Source: Diaporthe sp. PMI_573 (taxonomy: Eukaryota > Ascomycota > Sordariomycetes > Diaporthales > Diaporthaceae). From it: DNA of 64,000 bases. Below, in pieces: positions 22,701 to 34,619 of the stretch (positions are counted from its first letter, which is position 1; each line of letters starts with the position of its first letter). The stretch spans positions 1,922,001 through 1,986,000 of the forward strand of contig JAJTUP010000004.1 of NCBI GenBank assembly GCA_021399435.1. The letters run 5' to 3'. A model generated the notes under the pieces. The model was not told the origin of the DNA and did not search any database. It saw nothing but the letters and a program-made list of their open reading frames with translations. A program made the position numbers and the translations under genes.

Positions 22701-24223
22701 CCTGGCTGACCCTGTAAGCCCTTCGCCTGGGCTGCCCTGAGTTGTGCTTGCGCATGGGAAGCAGCCATCTGTTGCTTCATCTGTTGCTGCTGCAGGTTAT
22801 AGCTGTTCTGCATCTGAGGCTGCGGGGTTTGATTTTGGCCCTGAGAGAACATGTTCTGAGACTGCATGCCTGTGAGAGGCTGAGGCGTTGCATTGCGCCC
22901 TGGGCCTGAGCTCGCCGGTACAACGAGCTGACCTGCCTGCTCGGCCAGGAGACCTTGCTTCTGTTCATTCATGATACTCTCCATGTTGTTTCCGTACGGC
23001 CCCATTTGTCCCCCTTGCTGGCCCATATTCATCATGTTCGGGTTCATTGAGCGCTGTTGTCCGGGCTGCATCTGCATGCCAGGCGTGTTGGGCGGCATTC
23101 CTTGCTTTTGTTGCATCTGATTCCGCCGGGCCAACATGAATCTCTTGGTTGCCTCTTGTTGGAACAGCATCGCCAGAGGATTCTGGCCTTCCGCTCGCAT
23201 TTGTGCAAGCCTCTGAGGGGGCAGCCGGTTTGCAACGTTTTGCATCATTTGCTGTTTCTGGGCATCACTTGCCTGCTGCATCAGGTTCTGAGCCAGCGCC
23301 TGTATCCTCTGCTTGTCTGCGTCGGTCAACTGCTGTTGTTCAGGGCCGCGCTGGGGCCCTTGAGGCATAGAAAACCCCGCTTGTCCTGGGTTCATCTGCG
23401 GGTTCATGCCGTTGCTCAGGCTGAGGCCCATCTGAGGGGCCTGCTGGGGCAATTGAGATACCTGCATGGGATTCTGCAGGTGTTGAAATCCCGCCTGGTT
23501 GGGCCCGCCACCCCTGCCGGCCATCTGTGCCTGAAGCAGGGCAGCCTGTTGTTGCCGTTGGTTCATCATCATCATTTGTTGCTGTCGTTGCGCTGCCTGG
23601 GCGTTCATCGACTCTTGGAGCTGAGGCACTTGACCCTGGCGCCTGGAATGCATTTCGACGCTCTTTTGCCGCAATTTATGATCGTATGTGACCTGCTAAC
23701 GTCAATACATGCAATCAATCTGGGTATGCTGTGTTCGGGATGACCCACCTTATCTGGTGCTTCCCTAAAGGCGCTCTGCTCAAATTGAACGCAAAGGTGA
23801 GCTAGTCTTTGCCACGGCTGACCAGGCGTTGCGAGAACCGCGCTAGTGATACTGGATTGAGATCATTGTCAGTCTAAGGAATGAGGTTCCGATGAAGACA
23901 ATGAAAAAAAGCGCAACAATAGAAGTAAAACCTATGCGGAGCGGAGACAATACGGCTGCCCAGCCAATTGCAACTGAGTTGGGGATGAGATGGAACAAAC
24001 AATGAGATTTCACAATAGGCGAGACTTACAGCTCATGAGCCTTGCCGACACGTTCCGAGATTGCGACTGTTGTCTGCCAGCCGGGGCCGACATACGGGGC
24101 ATTGTTTATGCAGTTGAAAGCGAACTGGCTGAAATCCATCCCCGGGTTGCCCATACCGCCGCCAAAACGGTTCTGCTGCTGTGGCATGAGCCCCCCAGGC
24201 ATCTGTTGCATAGGTGCGGCCAT
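19714..24223 (-). CDS. MED15: Mediator complex subunit 15 (Gal11-like)
   Basis: Predicted exons are 24223-24030, 23851-23749, 23692-21161 and 21096-19714, giving 1403 residues. The ATG at 24223 is the first in frame after an upstream TAA. Splicing exons 1-3 joins GWQTTVAISERVGKAHELI to TSAVLATPGQPWQRL and EAPDKVTYDHKLRQK, matching the N-terminal KIX-like activator-binding domain of Gal11/MED15 (~residues 20-110). A very long Gln/Met/Pro/Gly-rich middle (~120-850) follows, typical of the tail-module subunit. The last exon has a C-x4-C-x16-H-x3-H element (~residue 1143) and an acidic C-terminus ending LYELNTF. MED15 sits in the Mediator tail and links DNA-bound activators to RNA polymerase II. 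All junction phases agree. It is divergent from the aminopeptidase gene across a 7.8 kb gap. Confidence 0.9.
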
Positions 24224-26081
24224 TGCCGCCAAAACTTTCGGGGTGGAAAACCAGAGTTAAAGTGTTGCGATAGGATCGCAAGGTGAGCTTGGCGAGTCGG
24301 GCGCTTGCTGCGCTGTACCTCTCACCGTGTATGATCGGGGAGGTTCGTCGCCAGGAGGGGGTACGGTCACAGCGATGATCTTTGTGATCGCTGAGTGAGT
24401 GGAAACCAATGCAAGTGATTCCGTCGTGGTGGTTCTGACAAGGAAGTCAAGACCCGTCACCCGGCTGCAGGCTGCCTAGTCTTGTCTCAACCGGAGACTG
24501 AGGTATCGGCCGGGGGTGCAGGGAGGGTTGCCGATGCAGCCAACCCGACGAAGAAAACTCGCGTCTTGGACGCTAAGCCGTGGAAAGGTTCCAGAAAGGG
24601 GATCAAGAGACGATCTCATCCACGCAGAACGGTCGCAGCGACGATCGGAGGATCCAAAGACAATAAAGCAATGCAAGGTTCCAGGCCAATCTTCGACTCA
24701 AGAGATTCTCGTGTCCCGACGAAGGCAGCGGGGTTTCTGATTATCTCGGTGTCATAAATCAGACCCCGTCCTCTCCTCTCCAATGGGCGACCGATATGAG
24801 ATGGTGACTTCGAAACACTCGAGTTGAATCTGGACGGTGAAAATCCGTCCTGCTCCAAGATGCTTCGCTGGTTGTGACGTCGCTCGAGAATGACGTGGCC
24901 GGCGGGCTTGTGCTCCCTAGAAAAGACACGATACAGCGTAGTTTCACGGAGTGAAGGGACCGGAATGCAGTCATGTACGGAGCGAACGGTGTTTGGGGGT
25001 TCGGTCGAGGCGGCAGAGGGTGTGACAGCGATCGGGATCGCGGCGGTGGGTTCGCAGCGCGGAAGCCTCTTTCGCGAGACCGTTCAAATCGGGTATGCTG
25101 AATATATAGCGATAACTGCTATGCCGAGTACAAAATCGTCCCCCCGCAAAGAACTTCGCAGTCGGTGCCGTGGTCCTCGTCGCGCGACAGTCTCAGGATC
25201 GGGGTGAGTCAAGAGGCACCCGGTTGGTCGTGGGTGGCTGCTACTGCCGCCGCACTGAAAGTTCACAGGAGCTGTCGCCGGGCGTGGCAGGGGTGGGTGC
25301 CCAGGGCGATAGCAGGGTGAAAGCAAGCGGAACGGCTGGCAGGGGGAAAGCTCAGAAGTGCTTCTCGTCGCTGTATTTGAGCGTGTCTCTGTAAGCCGCA
25401 CGATGCAGACTCTGTCGACGCTGGGGGAGACGACGAGAGGAAAGCAAGGCGGGTAAACCGCAGGTGTTGATGGGGTGTGGACAGGGGAGAAAAGCAAGAG
25501 GGAAGCGGGCTCGCACGAAAGAGCAGCAGAAGAGGCAGCAAGCAGAAGAGGCGGCGGGAGACAAGACCAGGCGCCCCTCGCTGGTGCAAGTTTAGCGTAA
25601 TTGGAAGCGGCAGTGGAGGTACCTGGGCCCCTGCCCTGCTGGGGGTACAGGGTACCATGTCCTCCCATGCTCCTTGCGTACAGTGTACCGGCCGCGCATC
25701 TCTGTCCCCGATCCAGTCGGCCCTGCCCTGCAGTCGAGGGGACGGCTGTACCACGCATCGGCAGCGAGGGCTGCAAAAAGCCGCCTCAGATATAGGGATT
25801 CCAATGCCGTGCGAACCGTCCGGCGCCGGAAAGCTGTGCCAATTCTGCTCGCAATGTCGTGATCGCGGGCGGGTGAGGGTTGAGAGTGGTCGTGAGCGGG
25901 CGTCTGACACTTTGGGGTCGGGAAGTCCTCTCTACCGAGCCAGACCGGTACTCCCAAGGTTCGATAATCGAGCGGCGAATCCCTGCTGGCGGGTTGCCCC
26001 ATGACACCCACGCGCCTCACACCCCCGGTCCACCTGTGGGTGTGAGAACCAGCGAGAGAGAGAATGGCAGACGAAGAGGGA

Positions 26082-26096
26082 TGTGTGTGTGTGTGT
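26082..26096. repeat. (TG)n microsatellite
   Basis: About seven TG dinucleotides in a row. Confidence 0.9.
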
Positions 26097-26132
26097 CTGC
26101 CCACGTACGGTAGGTACGGAGTACTTTGATAC

Positions 26133-26172
26133 GCCCTGCCCTTGCCCCTGCCCTGTCCTGCCCTGCCCGCCT
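26133..26172. repeat. CCCTGC-type simple repeat
   Basis: Imperfect run of CCCTGC, CCCTTGC and CCCTGTC units, pyrimidine-rich on the plus strand. Confidence 0.8.
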
Positions 26173-26258
26173 TGCACAATCATACCTACACATCCAGCTG
26201 CTGCTGAAAGGGTTTTCGACCGTTCCCGCGCAGATAAGGCCCCAGGTTCGCAGTAAGG

Positions 26259-26285
26259 AAGGCAGGCAGACAGGCAGGCAGGCAC
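26259..26285. repeat. (GGCA)n simple repeat
   Basis: Five to six GGCA/GACA tetranucleotide units. Confidence 0.8.
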
Positions 26286-26771
26286 TGGCAGTGTTGTTGT
26301 TGTAGCAAGCTCAGCTTGGGGGGCAAGCAGGGCGATCGCCTCGACAATCGGCAGTCAGTCCTGTGATCAACCAGTGGGGAGGCACACGGATCTCAAGAGA
26401 CCTCAGACTGCACGGTACAGCATATATGCAGCACTGATACCTAACAAGCCCATGGGCCACTGCGCTTGCGACAAGGGTACGGGCAGCTTTGGGTTGATGT
26501 TTTGGATGGGAATGCTTCGGGTACAACGCAGGGCCTATCGGGAGACTTGCAGCGACATGCGGTGATCCCCCCCCTCCAGCGAAGAAAAAAAAGCTGCCAG
26601 GGTCGCTCTTGGGCCGCCACTTTACATTACATGGCATGACATGACATGACAGTGCGCTACGAGCAGACTCCCGCCCGCAGACAAATGAGTCGAGTAGTGA
26701 TAAGAAGAAAAGGAGGACAAGCCAAAGGAGAGAGCGATTGTCGGGAAACCCCAAGGCGAGGCGCAGTGCCG

Positions 26772-26816
26772 TGTGTGCAATGTGTGCAATGTGTGCAATG
26801 TGTGCCGTGTGTGCAA
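26772..26816. repeat. Five copies of the 9-bp unit TGTGTGCAA
   Basis: Five head-to-tail 9-bp units, four perfect and one TGTGTGCCG. Because the unit length is a multiple of three, it gives artificial CVQ repeats on the plus strand and HIA repeats on the minus strand in the overlapping ORFs. Confidence 0.9.
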
Positions 26817-28318
26817 TGTGCCAGTGCGCGCAAGGCGTGGAGCGTTCAAGGTTGGTGGAGGCAGACTCAGAGGCGGGAGTGCCCACAATTACCTTGGAAG
26901 GTGGTAAATAGCGTCATACAGGGATAGGACGAGAGATCTGTGCTTGTATTTTTCCACACTGCGATCTGTCCCATGTGTGCAGCCAAACTCCTCCCCGTTT
27001 CCCTTGGTTGAAGGTTGCAAGCACTGTGGGCAGTCAATAGGCACTTTTAAGGTACAAGTGGCAATGAAAGCCACGACGGCCTTTACGTATCTTGTTAATA
27101 TGGCAGTCCGGCGCAGAACGAGTGCAGCCCGTGAGCGCTTACACAGTATTGTTTCCCGGAGATGGTGGACGGAGACTGGCTGACTTCTCACCCACTCTTA
27201 TCAGCCCGCTCCGCTCCAAGAGCTGTCCACACGCGGTGACAAGGGGAATGTGGATGCGTACGTACGAAGACAAGGGGAATTCGAGAAGCTACCACAGTAC
27301 TGCCCTACCTCCTGCGTATACTGGTGGAAGGAGATAGAGACTGCTACATCCTCGCATGAGCAGGTGTTCGTCCTTAGGTACATACACCTCCAGACATGAT
27401 GCCCGCACATACAATGAATGCGCCTCCTCTGTGGGTGTACCGCAAAGTCAGGGTCTAGGTCGAGGCCTGCCATCATCCCATGGTGTCCCAACCTGCCGTT
27501 GCGTTGCAGATCCCCAAGGCATCCTGTTCTGGGCACATTCTTCACATGAGCTGCATCATGTTGGCAGAAGTGCCTGGGTGAGACTGGCTGTGTCGCGGCC
27601 ATTGGCTAGAGGCCAGCCCACCTCTCTCTTTTCTCTCTGCCCCCCCCCCTCCTCGTTCCTGACCCTCGACCCTCGCCCGCTCCCTCTGCCACCCGAGCCC
27701 GAGGGGCAGTCAAATCAGCCGGTCAATGCCATAGGATATAGCAACGACGCCAAGCATGCCTCATCACCGAAACCTTCTCTCGCCAGGCCAGGATGGGCCT
27801 ACGCCGTCCTCTGCCAAAACGCCTACCTTCCTTGGTCTACCTAGTTGAGAAGAAAAAAAGATACTCTATCTACTGTGCACTGTATACAGACCACACGTTT
27901 CCCCAGGCTAGTCGCGACGGTTGCAGTCGGGTGACCGTCAGCTGTCTCGTGTCATCGTTCATCGGCCTGCGGTAACAGCACGTAGATGGGGCCCCTTCCT
28001 CCAATTCAGGCCCGGTCAATCCACCAAGCTTTGCCCTCTCACCGCGCCAAATTTGGCCCCAGTTGTGCCAAGGCGTTGTTGGCAACTGGTAGGCGCCGTT
28101 GTCAGGGGCTGGGCAGGGAAGCAGAGGGAGAGGAAGGAAAGGAAAAGAGACGCGCATCCCGCTGTTTCGTGTGCATGGTCGCCGCAAACTGAGAAGGGGT
28201 GGGTGGCTGTTGGGATCACCTCCCAGACTGCCCAAAGGGCGCTTTGGGCGGACGGGTCACGTCAAATGGGACAAGAGTCCCTGGATCCCCAAGGCAGGCA
28301 CATCTGTCTCCAAGCTCC

Positions 28319-28390
28319 AGGCGGGCGGGCGGGCTGGGCGGGCTGGCTGGGTTAGGCAGGTTCCCGCCTCGCGGTCGCTTGGGGGGGGGG
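28319..28390. repeat. G-rich simple repeat (GGCG/GGCT units and a G10 run)
   Basis: Repeated GGGC and GGCT units at 28319-28350 are followed by a run of ten Gs at 28381-28390. The length of the homopolymer should be treated as uncertain in any assembly. Confidence 0.75.
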
Positions 28391-31300
28391 AGTGGACATG
28401 GCAGATCCCGGCACTTGGCTGTCAGGCTAAGCCCTTTCCGATGAGACCAAAGGTTGCCGGGGCGCGGATTAGGGACGCTTGCAGGACAGGACCCCAGTTG
28501 AGATTTCGACTGTGCTGGCGGGAGACGAGCGCTGTTGCAGTGACAGACTGACTGAGTGACTGCACTGTCCTGTGCCATTTGCGCCTCTTGCAATCAATCG
28601 ACCGATCGGGGCCTACCTCGCGACTGTCTCCCGGCGGGCTAAGACAACATGGCAGCATCCCTCGAGGCACGCGGCGGGTTGCTCAACACGATACGGCCCC
28701 TACGTGTGCGCGCAGCAGCGACTGCCTTGATGTTGTGTCGGTCACGGAGACTCCTGCGGTCAGGAAAGGGACCCCCAGCTCCTGATCGCCACAAAAACCT
28801 TATTGCCCTGGTGGGCGAGGGACGACATTGGCAGCGGAGACGGTCTTGCGCAACATGCAAGGGTCTGTGCAAGATGAGCACCCGCAGCCCCTCTTCCAGG
28901 GGGGTGCCCAGATATACCTAAGGCACTTGAGACCCCTTCGCAGCCACGACGCGGCTTGTACACAGTATGCAGCTGTAGAACACCAAGGTACCCGTAGTGC
29001 ACGCCCGTGCCGACCGCCGACGCCCACGCAGCTTTTTCGAGGGCTGCGCCGGTCTCTTTTCCCAGTCGAGGACCCGGGACGAAGAAATGGCTTCACTCTG
29101 TTGGTTCCAGCCGGTGCATGCTCTGGCCCAGACAGTTGCCATTCGGATCTGGGGCCAGCCGGATAGCATCGCCTCGCTGCGGACCGGCTGGCAAAACACA
29201 CGTTCCGTGGTAATCTGTACATGATAGCCGATGCCCGCCTGTACACACATACCAGCCAGCATGGTTGGGTGTAGGCACATACGGCATGTAGCACCTGGCC
29301 CTGCAGGTCGCTGTAGCCGTCTTCCCTTTTGTGCCGGGAGCTGCGTCCACGGATGGCTGATCTGAGTTGGCACCTCACAGATCTAGCCACATCTGGACTG
29401 GCCGTCACGCAAGCCTGCCACCGGCGTGGGCCAGAGCTGTTGCGGTGGTGCCCGGTAGATCACCCTATACTATGGGCAGTCTACCTTCGATCTCTCCCTG
29501 TCCGTGTGCAAGGAGTCAAAAGCTTGCGTCGACTACCAGCCCGCAACAGCTGACAAAGTGGCCGTGATGGGCCTGGTCGACTGATTGATGGCAGGAAAGC
29601 CATGCAAATGCCACGCCGTCACCAAGCCAGGAACGCATTATTGAGGGCTGGCGCGGCGGGCTTGCTCGTACAGGGTTGGAAGCCGTTGACATGTGTACAC
29701 CCTGCTGCAATATCACCAGGCTCGTGCACACAAGCACACACGAGCGCGGAAAATACAAGACAAAGGCTGCTGCACCAACCTGTTTGGCCCATGGCCCTCC
29801 GGCTTCCGCTGGCTGAAGTTGTTTTTAAACTCGACAATTGTTTCACAAGACTTCCTTGCGGCCTGTTGTGGGGGCCGGTGACCGGGAAGCGAATCTTCCA
29901 TCCTGGGCGATCCAGGCTCGACCACTATCACCAGTGAGGTTTGAGGGGGGCCTGGCCCGCCCGGTCTTGAAGAGCAGCAACAAGTTGTCCCTTGTATTCA
30001 AAATTAGGCGTCTCGTGTCGGCCCAGAAGGGAGGAGGACGTACTATGGCCTGTAGTCCTACGGCTGTACCGGTCATTGTTCCTCAATCGCTGTCTTGCAT
30101 GTTCGAGGACGAACAGGGTCGAGGGTCATGGGATCCCGCCCGCCAGACACACAGATACGGGAGGGCGTCCGCTGTCAGGAATCCGATCTGCGCCTGCATC
30201 TCCGCCTCCGCCAGGTGAGGATGAGGATGTCGTGCAGCAAGCTTGCCAGCAAGGCGGTCAGAATGGACACACCTGGACAATGGCAGCCCTCGTCCGGACC
30301 AGCAAGAATCTGACACACCTGTTGATGTGTGATCGTCGCAACTCAAAATTAACCGTCGAGTCTAGGGGCAGGGTTGCTTGTCGATGTGCCAGGAACCGGG
30401 GGTCGCATCATACATTGTGCAGCTCCCTGGCTCTCCCAGGGCTGGGACTCGTCGATCCGTCCCCAGGAGCCCACCCACTAGCCCGACTAGCCCGCCGTTT
30501 CTGGGCTAGGGCCGTGATCAGCGCCGCTCCAAGGAAGCACCTGAGGCGAAAGAAGCTTGGAGCGAGAGCAACCCCTTCCCGAACAGAAATACGGATGAAG
30601 CTGAATGGGGAGGTCGTTCGTGGATGGCCGCACCGAGTATCGAGATGGAGGGCCCGGGACGGTAGTGAGAGGAACTGCTCCGTGGCCTGGGTCCCGGAAT
30701 AATTGTGTGTTTTTGGGTGGCGGGCACGGTCATGGCAAGCTCATCTCAATCTTGCAAGGGGCCCCCACTGGCCAGTCCGAAACGAGCTTCATCTCTTGTC
30801 GAAATGTTCCGTTCCTGTCCTCAGTGCAGCAATCAAGCTCCATGTCAGGTCGAATGGGGTGTGAGCACTGTAGCAGCCCCGGTGGCTGCAGCACGACCGC
30901 TACCGGCTGGTATCAGTCGGAGCGTTGGCAGGTTTTGAGACGTGACCCGAACTCCATTGCAATGGAGGGTGAGCTACGACATGCATAGGCAGAGCAATAG
31001 AGCACGAGTGCCTGTGCCTCCATCGATATGGCGGCGGCGTATGTACATCCGGGTGGAGAGGGTGGTAGTGCATATGCGTATGTGTATGTGCGTGTAAGTG
31101 TGACAGTTAGGCAGGATGCTTTTGTTCGTATACCAATGCCCTGGCTTGTGGGTTCCAGATGATCCAAATAATCTTCTTCAGCGGCTGAAGCCGAGTGCTC
31201 GTGTCTGACCTCGCCGGCTCCTGTAATCTTGCATGTACGTACCTGGAAATCTTCGGTTGGGCATACAGTGGCGCTCCTGATTCTAGGGCTGTGGATGATC

Positions 31301-32031
31301 CTGTTGGTCTGAGCCAGTCGCTCCCCATCCGGGGCAGAGGGTGCCACAGACCGACTGGACTGCGTTTGATAGGTCGCCGGGCCCTGGGTCATGCAGGACT
31401 GAAGCCTGGCCTCCTCATCCAGCCCGCCCGCTGACCGTGGAAACTATGCGCACCTGCGCGCAGACCGTGCGGCCCCTGGCCCGCCCTGATGTCGCATCAT
31501 GCAAGGCTCCAAGCGACAACAGGCTGGCCAGCAGGCCGGCTGTGCGCAGGCTGGCTGAGTTGGCAGGCCGGCCGGCGGGTGAGTATTGAATTGACAGGTG
31601 AGATGTGAGAGCGCCGAGGCTGCACGTCAAAGCCATGTAGCTTTAAGTTATGCTACAGATTCTCCGGTGCGCTGGCCTCGTGCTATAGGGCTGAAGGATC
31701 GGATATCTGCTATACAAGGAAGTGGGAGTGAGAAATGTCGATTATGGACGTTCCTTTACGTGCGCAAAAGCTCGACTATTTCCTCAGATGTGAGATCAGC
31801 CCTCAGCCAAGTCGGGTTGTGTCGCCGAGCCACTCGCCGAGCCCGCTCCCGATGTCGCCAATCAGGAACAAGAACACCTCAGCCCAGGTGACCTCTCGAG
31901 ACACTGCAGGACGAGGAGAAGCAGCGCACATTAACGACCACACAGAGACGACGACGCCACAGAGCAACACTTGAGAAGCTTTCTTGTCATCCCAATCTGC
32001 TGCCTGCCGGCCCGAAAACTCTACTCGCCTC

Positions 32032-33820
32032 ATGCTCAAGAACACCTTGGTCTTGGGCACCTTCTCAACAGCAGTATCGCTCTTGCCCGTGTCTCGTCGC
32101 GGCCTTCTTATCTCCTGTCGCCGGTGCATCTCCACAACACCAATCAACATGGCACCCCCCAAGCCCGCTCAGGACTTCCTGGACTTCGTGAACGTCTCCC
32201 CAACTCGTAAGTCGGACCCCGACCAACCAGTGTGAAGCATCCGAGATTGCTCACACGTCATCAGCCTATCACGCCGTCGCCTCGTCCGTGAAACTTCTCG
32301 AAGCTGCGGGCTTCAAGGGCATTAAGGAGAGGGACAACTGGTCCTCGGACTTGCAACCGGGCGGGAAGTACTATCTCACGCGCAATGGTTCCTCCATTGT
32401 CGCCTTCGCCATCGGCAAGAAATGGGCTCCTGGGAGTTCAATTGCAATGATTGGCGCTCACACTGACTCGCCATGCCTGCGTATCAAGCCCGTGTCTAAG
32501 AAAACAAACGCTGGATTCTTGCAGGTTGGCGTCGAGACTTATGGCGGAGGTATCTGGCACTCCTGGTTCGACCGCGACCTGTCAATCGCAGGACGTGTCC
32601 TGGTTAAGGACTCGGGCGGCAAATTTGTGCAGAAGCTCATCAAGGTCGACAAGCCCATCCTGCGCATCCCCACCCTGGCCATTCACCTTGACAGGTCTGC
32701 CAATTTCGATCCAAACAAGGAAACCGAGTTGTTTCCCATCTGTGGTCTTGCGGCTGCCGAGCTGAACCGAACTGGAGTAAGCGAAAAGGACGCGAAGAAG
32801 GAGGAGCCACCCGAGGCTGAAGGCGACGGCGAGTTTCAGCCTTTGAAGGCGATGACCCAGAGACACCACCCGTATCTCCTGGACATCATTGCACAACATG
32901 CTGGGGTTGAGACAGATGGTGTTATAGACTTCGAACTAGTGCTGTACGACACCCAGAAGTCCTGCTTCGGAGGTCTCAACGACGAATTCATCTTCTCTCC
33001 ACGACTGGACAACCTCGGAATGACGTACTGCTCCGTGGCGGGCCTTATAGAGTCGGTCAAATCGGACAGCGCTCTGGACGACGAGTCCTCCATCCGCTTG
33101 ATCACTTGTTTCGATCACGAAGAAATCGGCTCTACCTCAGCTCATGGAGCCAACTCGAACCTTTTACCCGCTGTGCTTCGGCGCTTGTCGGTCCTGCCCA
33201 GGGGCAACTTTTCAGGCTCTGAGGAGTCCTATGAGCATGTCAACCCAGAGGTGATCGCGACGGCCTTTGAACAAACGCTTTCCACCTCTTTCTTCGTCTC
33301 TGCAGACATGGCACACTCAGGTGAGAAACGGGCCTCACCCGAGCACCTGAACGCGTTTACTCACTTTCAATAGTGAACCCGAACTATCAGCAAAAATACG
33401 AGTCGAACCACCAGCCTGAAATGAACAAGGGCACGGTTATCAAGAGTAAGTTCCTCCTCAACTAATCTATGTGGCTGTCCGTTGTCGAATGTGGGCCTCG
33501 CTGACCCAATCATAGTAAACGCGAATCAACGATACGCGACGAACTCTCCCGGCATTGTGCTCTTGCAGGAAGTTGCCAAGAAGGCAGGCGTGCCTCTCCA
33601 GCTCTTTGTGGTGCGAAATGACAGCTCATGTGGCAGCACCATCGGACCAATGCTTTCTGCGAAGATGGGTGTGCGCACCCTTGACCTCGGTAACCCGCAG
33701 CTTTCCATGCACTCGATCCGCGAGACTGGCGGTACCTATGACGTCGAGCACGGCATCAAGTTGTTCGCGTCGTTCTTGTCCAACTATACCGCTCTCGAGT
33801 CCAAGATTCTCGTTGATTAG
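32032..33820 (+). CDS. Aspartyl aminopeptidase (peptidase family M18)
   Basis: Predicted exons are 32032-32206, 32265-33320, 33374-33445 and 33516-33820, giving 535 residues from the first ATG, or 496 from the in-frame ATG at 32149 (MAPPKPAQDFLDFVN). The shorter form matches the usual family start. M18 enzymes remove N-terminal Asp/Glu from peptides using two metal ions. Visible family motifs are IGAHTDSPCLRIKP, YGGGIWHSWFDRDLS, the acidic DHEEIGS with catalytic glutamates, FVSADMAHSVNPNY and SMHSIRETGG, all intact. The three introns (53-70 nt) have matching phases. The extra 39 residues contain SRRGLLISCRRCISTTP, rich in Arg and Ser with no acidic residue, and look like a mitochondrial presequence. 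The family is usually cytosolic, with vacuolar delivery in yeast (Ape4). Confidence 0.93.
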
Positions 33821-34619
33821 ATGAAAAACGAGGCGTTGCCTGTGTTCTGCCGTTTGAAGAGGGGTTCCTGGAGCCAGTGCTGCAGTCGCCCTTCTGCAAG
33901 TGGCGCCTTGTTATCAGTCATGAAGCTGAGTGGCCAGTCAGAGAAGAGGGCACCCGTCAAGTAGCTAAGGCTGGCCAAGTACATTTTCATCTCAAGAATG
34001 AGATCAACGAAATCTTATTATTCCGCACAGGACCGCAGTCTGAAGTCTAGCACACATGTCTCTACCTAAATCTGAAGTTCACGTATCTATGATGGGACAC
34101 AAGGGACAAACACTAAAGACTGGAAGCGGACGGGTATTTGTATCAATTCACCTGTCTTATTCTATCAAATCGTCGTTGTTTCCAATGCAATGGCCATGCT
34201 CTCGGCCATGCTCGCCGGTGATCTCGCATTATCCAGATGCGAGTTCATCTTATGCCTCCATATCCCCATCCTCCTTACCCAAAATGTTTGAGTTGACCTT
34301 TTATCCAATAGCTTGTGTCTTTAAAACAAACACCCATAAAAACTCCTGCAGATATTCTCCTCCATCGCTGCCCATCCCGCTTGTTGACCAACCTCTGGGC
34401 CCAGAATTGCTCATGTTCGCGTCCCTGTTCGTCTCGGCCCTCTTCCCTTCGCGTGCTCTATCCGTCTTGTCTGGTCGAGCAATTCCTGTCCAAAACCACC
34501 TCTGCCAACGACGAGCAATGTGATGTCCTCAACTCGCTACACCTTTCATTACGAGTTCCTTCTGCTGGTACCGTTGCTCATGTCCCTGTGGTGTATCGAC
34601 TTCGGCGATCAGCTCTACG
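33821..34619. other. Intergenic between convergent genes
   Basis: About 0.8 kb between the stops of the aminopeptidase gene and the 525-residue protein gene. I see nothing beyond 3' flanking sequence. Confidence 0.6.

Larger units (their letters stand above)
24224..32031. other. 7.8 kb gene-free interval between divergent MED15 and aminopeptidase genes
   Basis: No ORF here has recognisable domains, fungal-like spliced continuity or a convincing start context. The longer ones (for example 25084-25776 minus, 29992-30702 plus) overlap others in several frames, as expected of GC-rich non-coding DNA. Base composition is not strongly AT-rich, so this is not RIP-bleached transposon sequence overall. 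It carries simple repeats near 26.08-26.29 kb, 26.77-26.82 kb, 28.32-28.39 kb and 31.5 kb. It may be a long regulatory region, long 5' leaders, or contain non-coding RNAs or lineage-specific small genes that I cannot see. Confidence 0.6.

Noticed and set aside
24257..24460. Possible upstream ORF or extra exon of MED15
   Set aside because: It begins with GTG rather than ATG, and an in-frame stop separates it from the MED15 start.
26646..26927. Plus-strand ORF with a CVQCVQCVQCVPCVQC run resembling a metal-binding peptide
   Set aside because: The run is a direct translation of the 9-bp TGTGTGCAA repeat; the opposite strand gives HIA repeats from the same DNA. No conserved flanking protein.
28800..29408. 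202-residue minus-strand ORF in the gene-free interval
   Set aside because: Several frames are open over the same bases, composition is Arg/Ser/Pro-rich as expected of GC-rich non-coding DNA, and no motif is seen.
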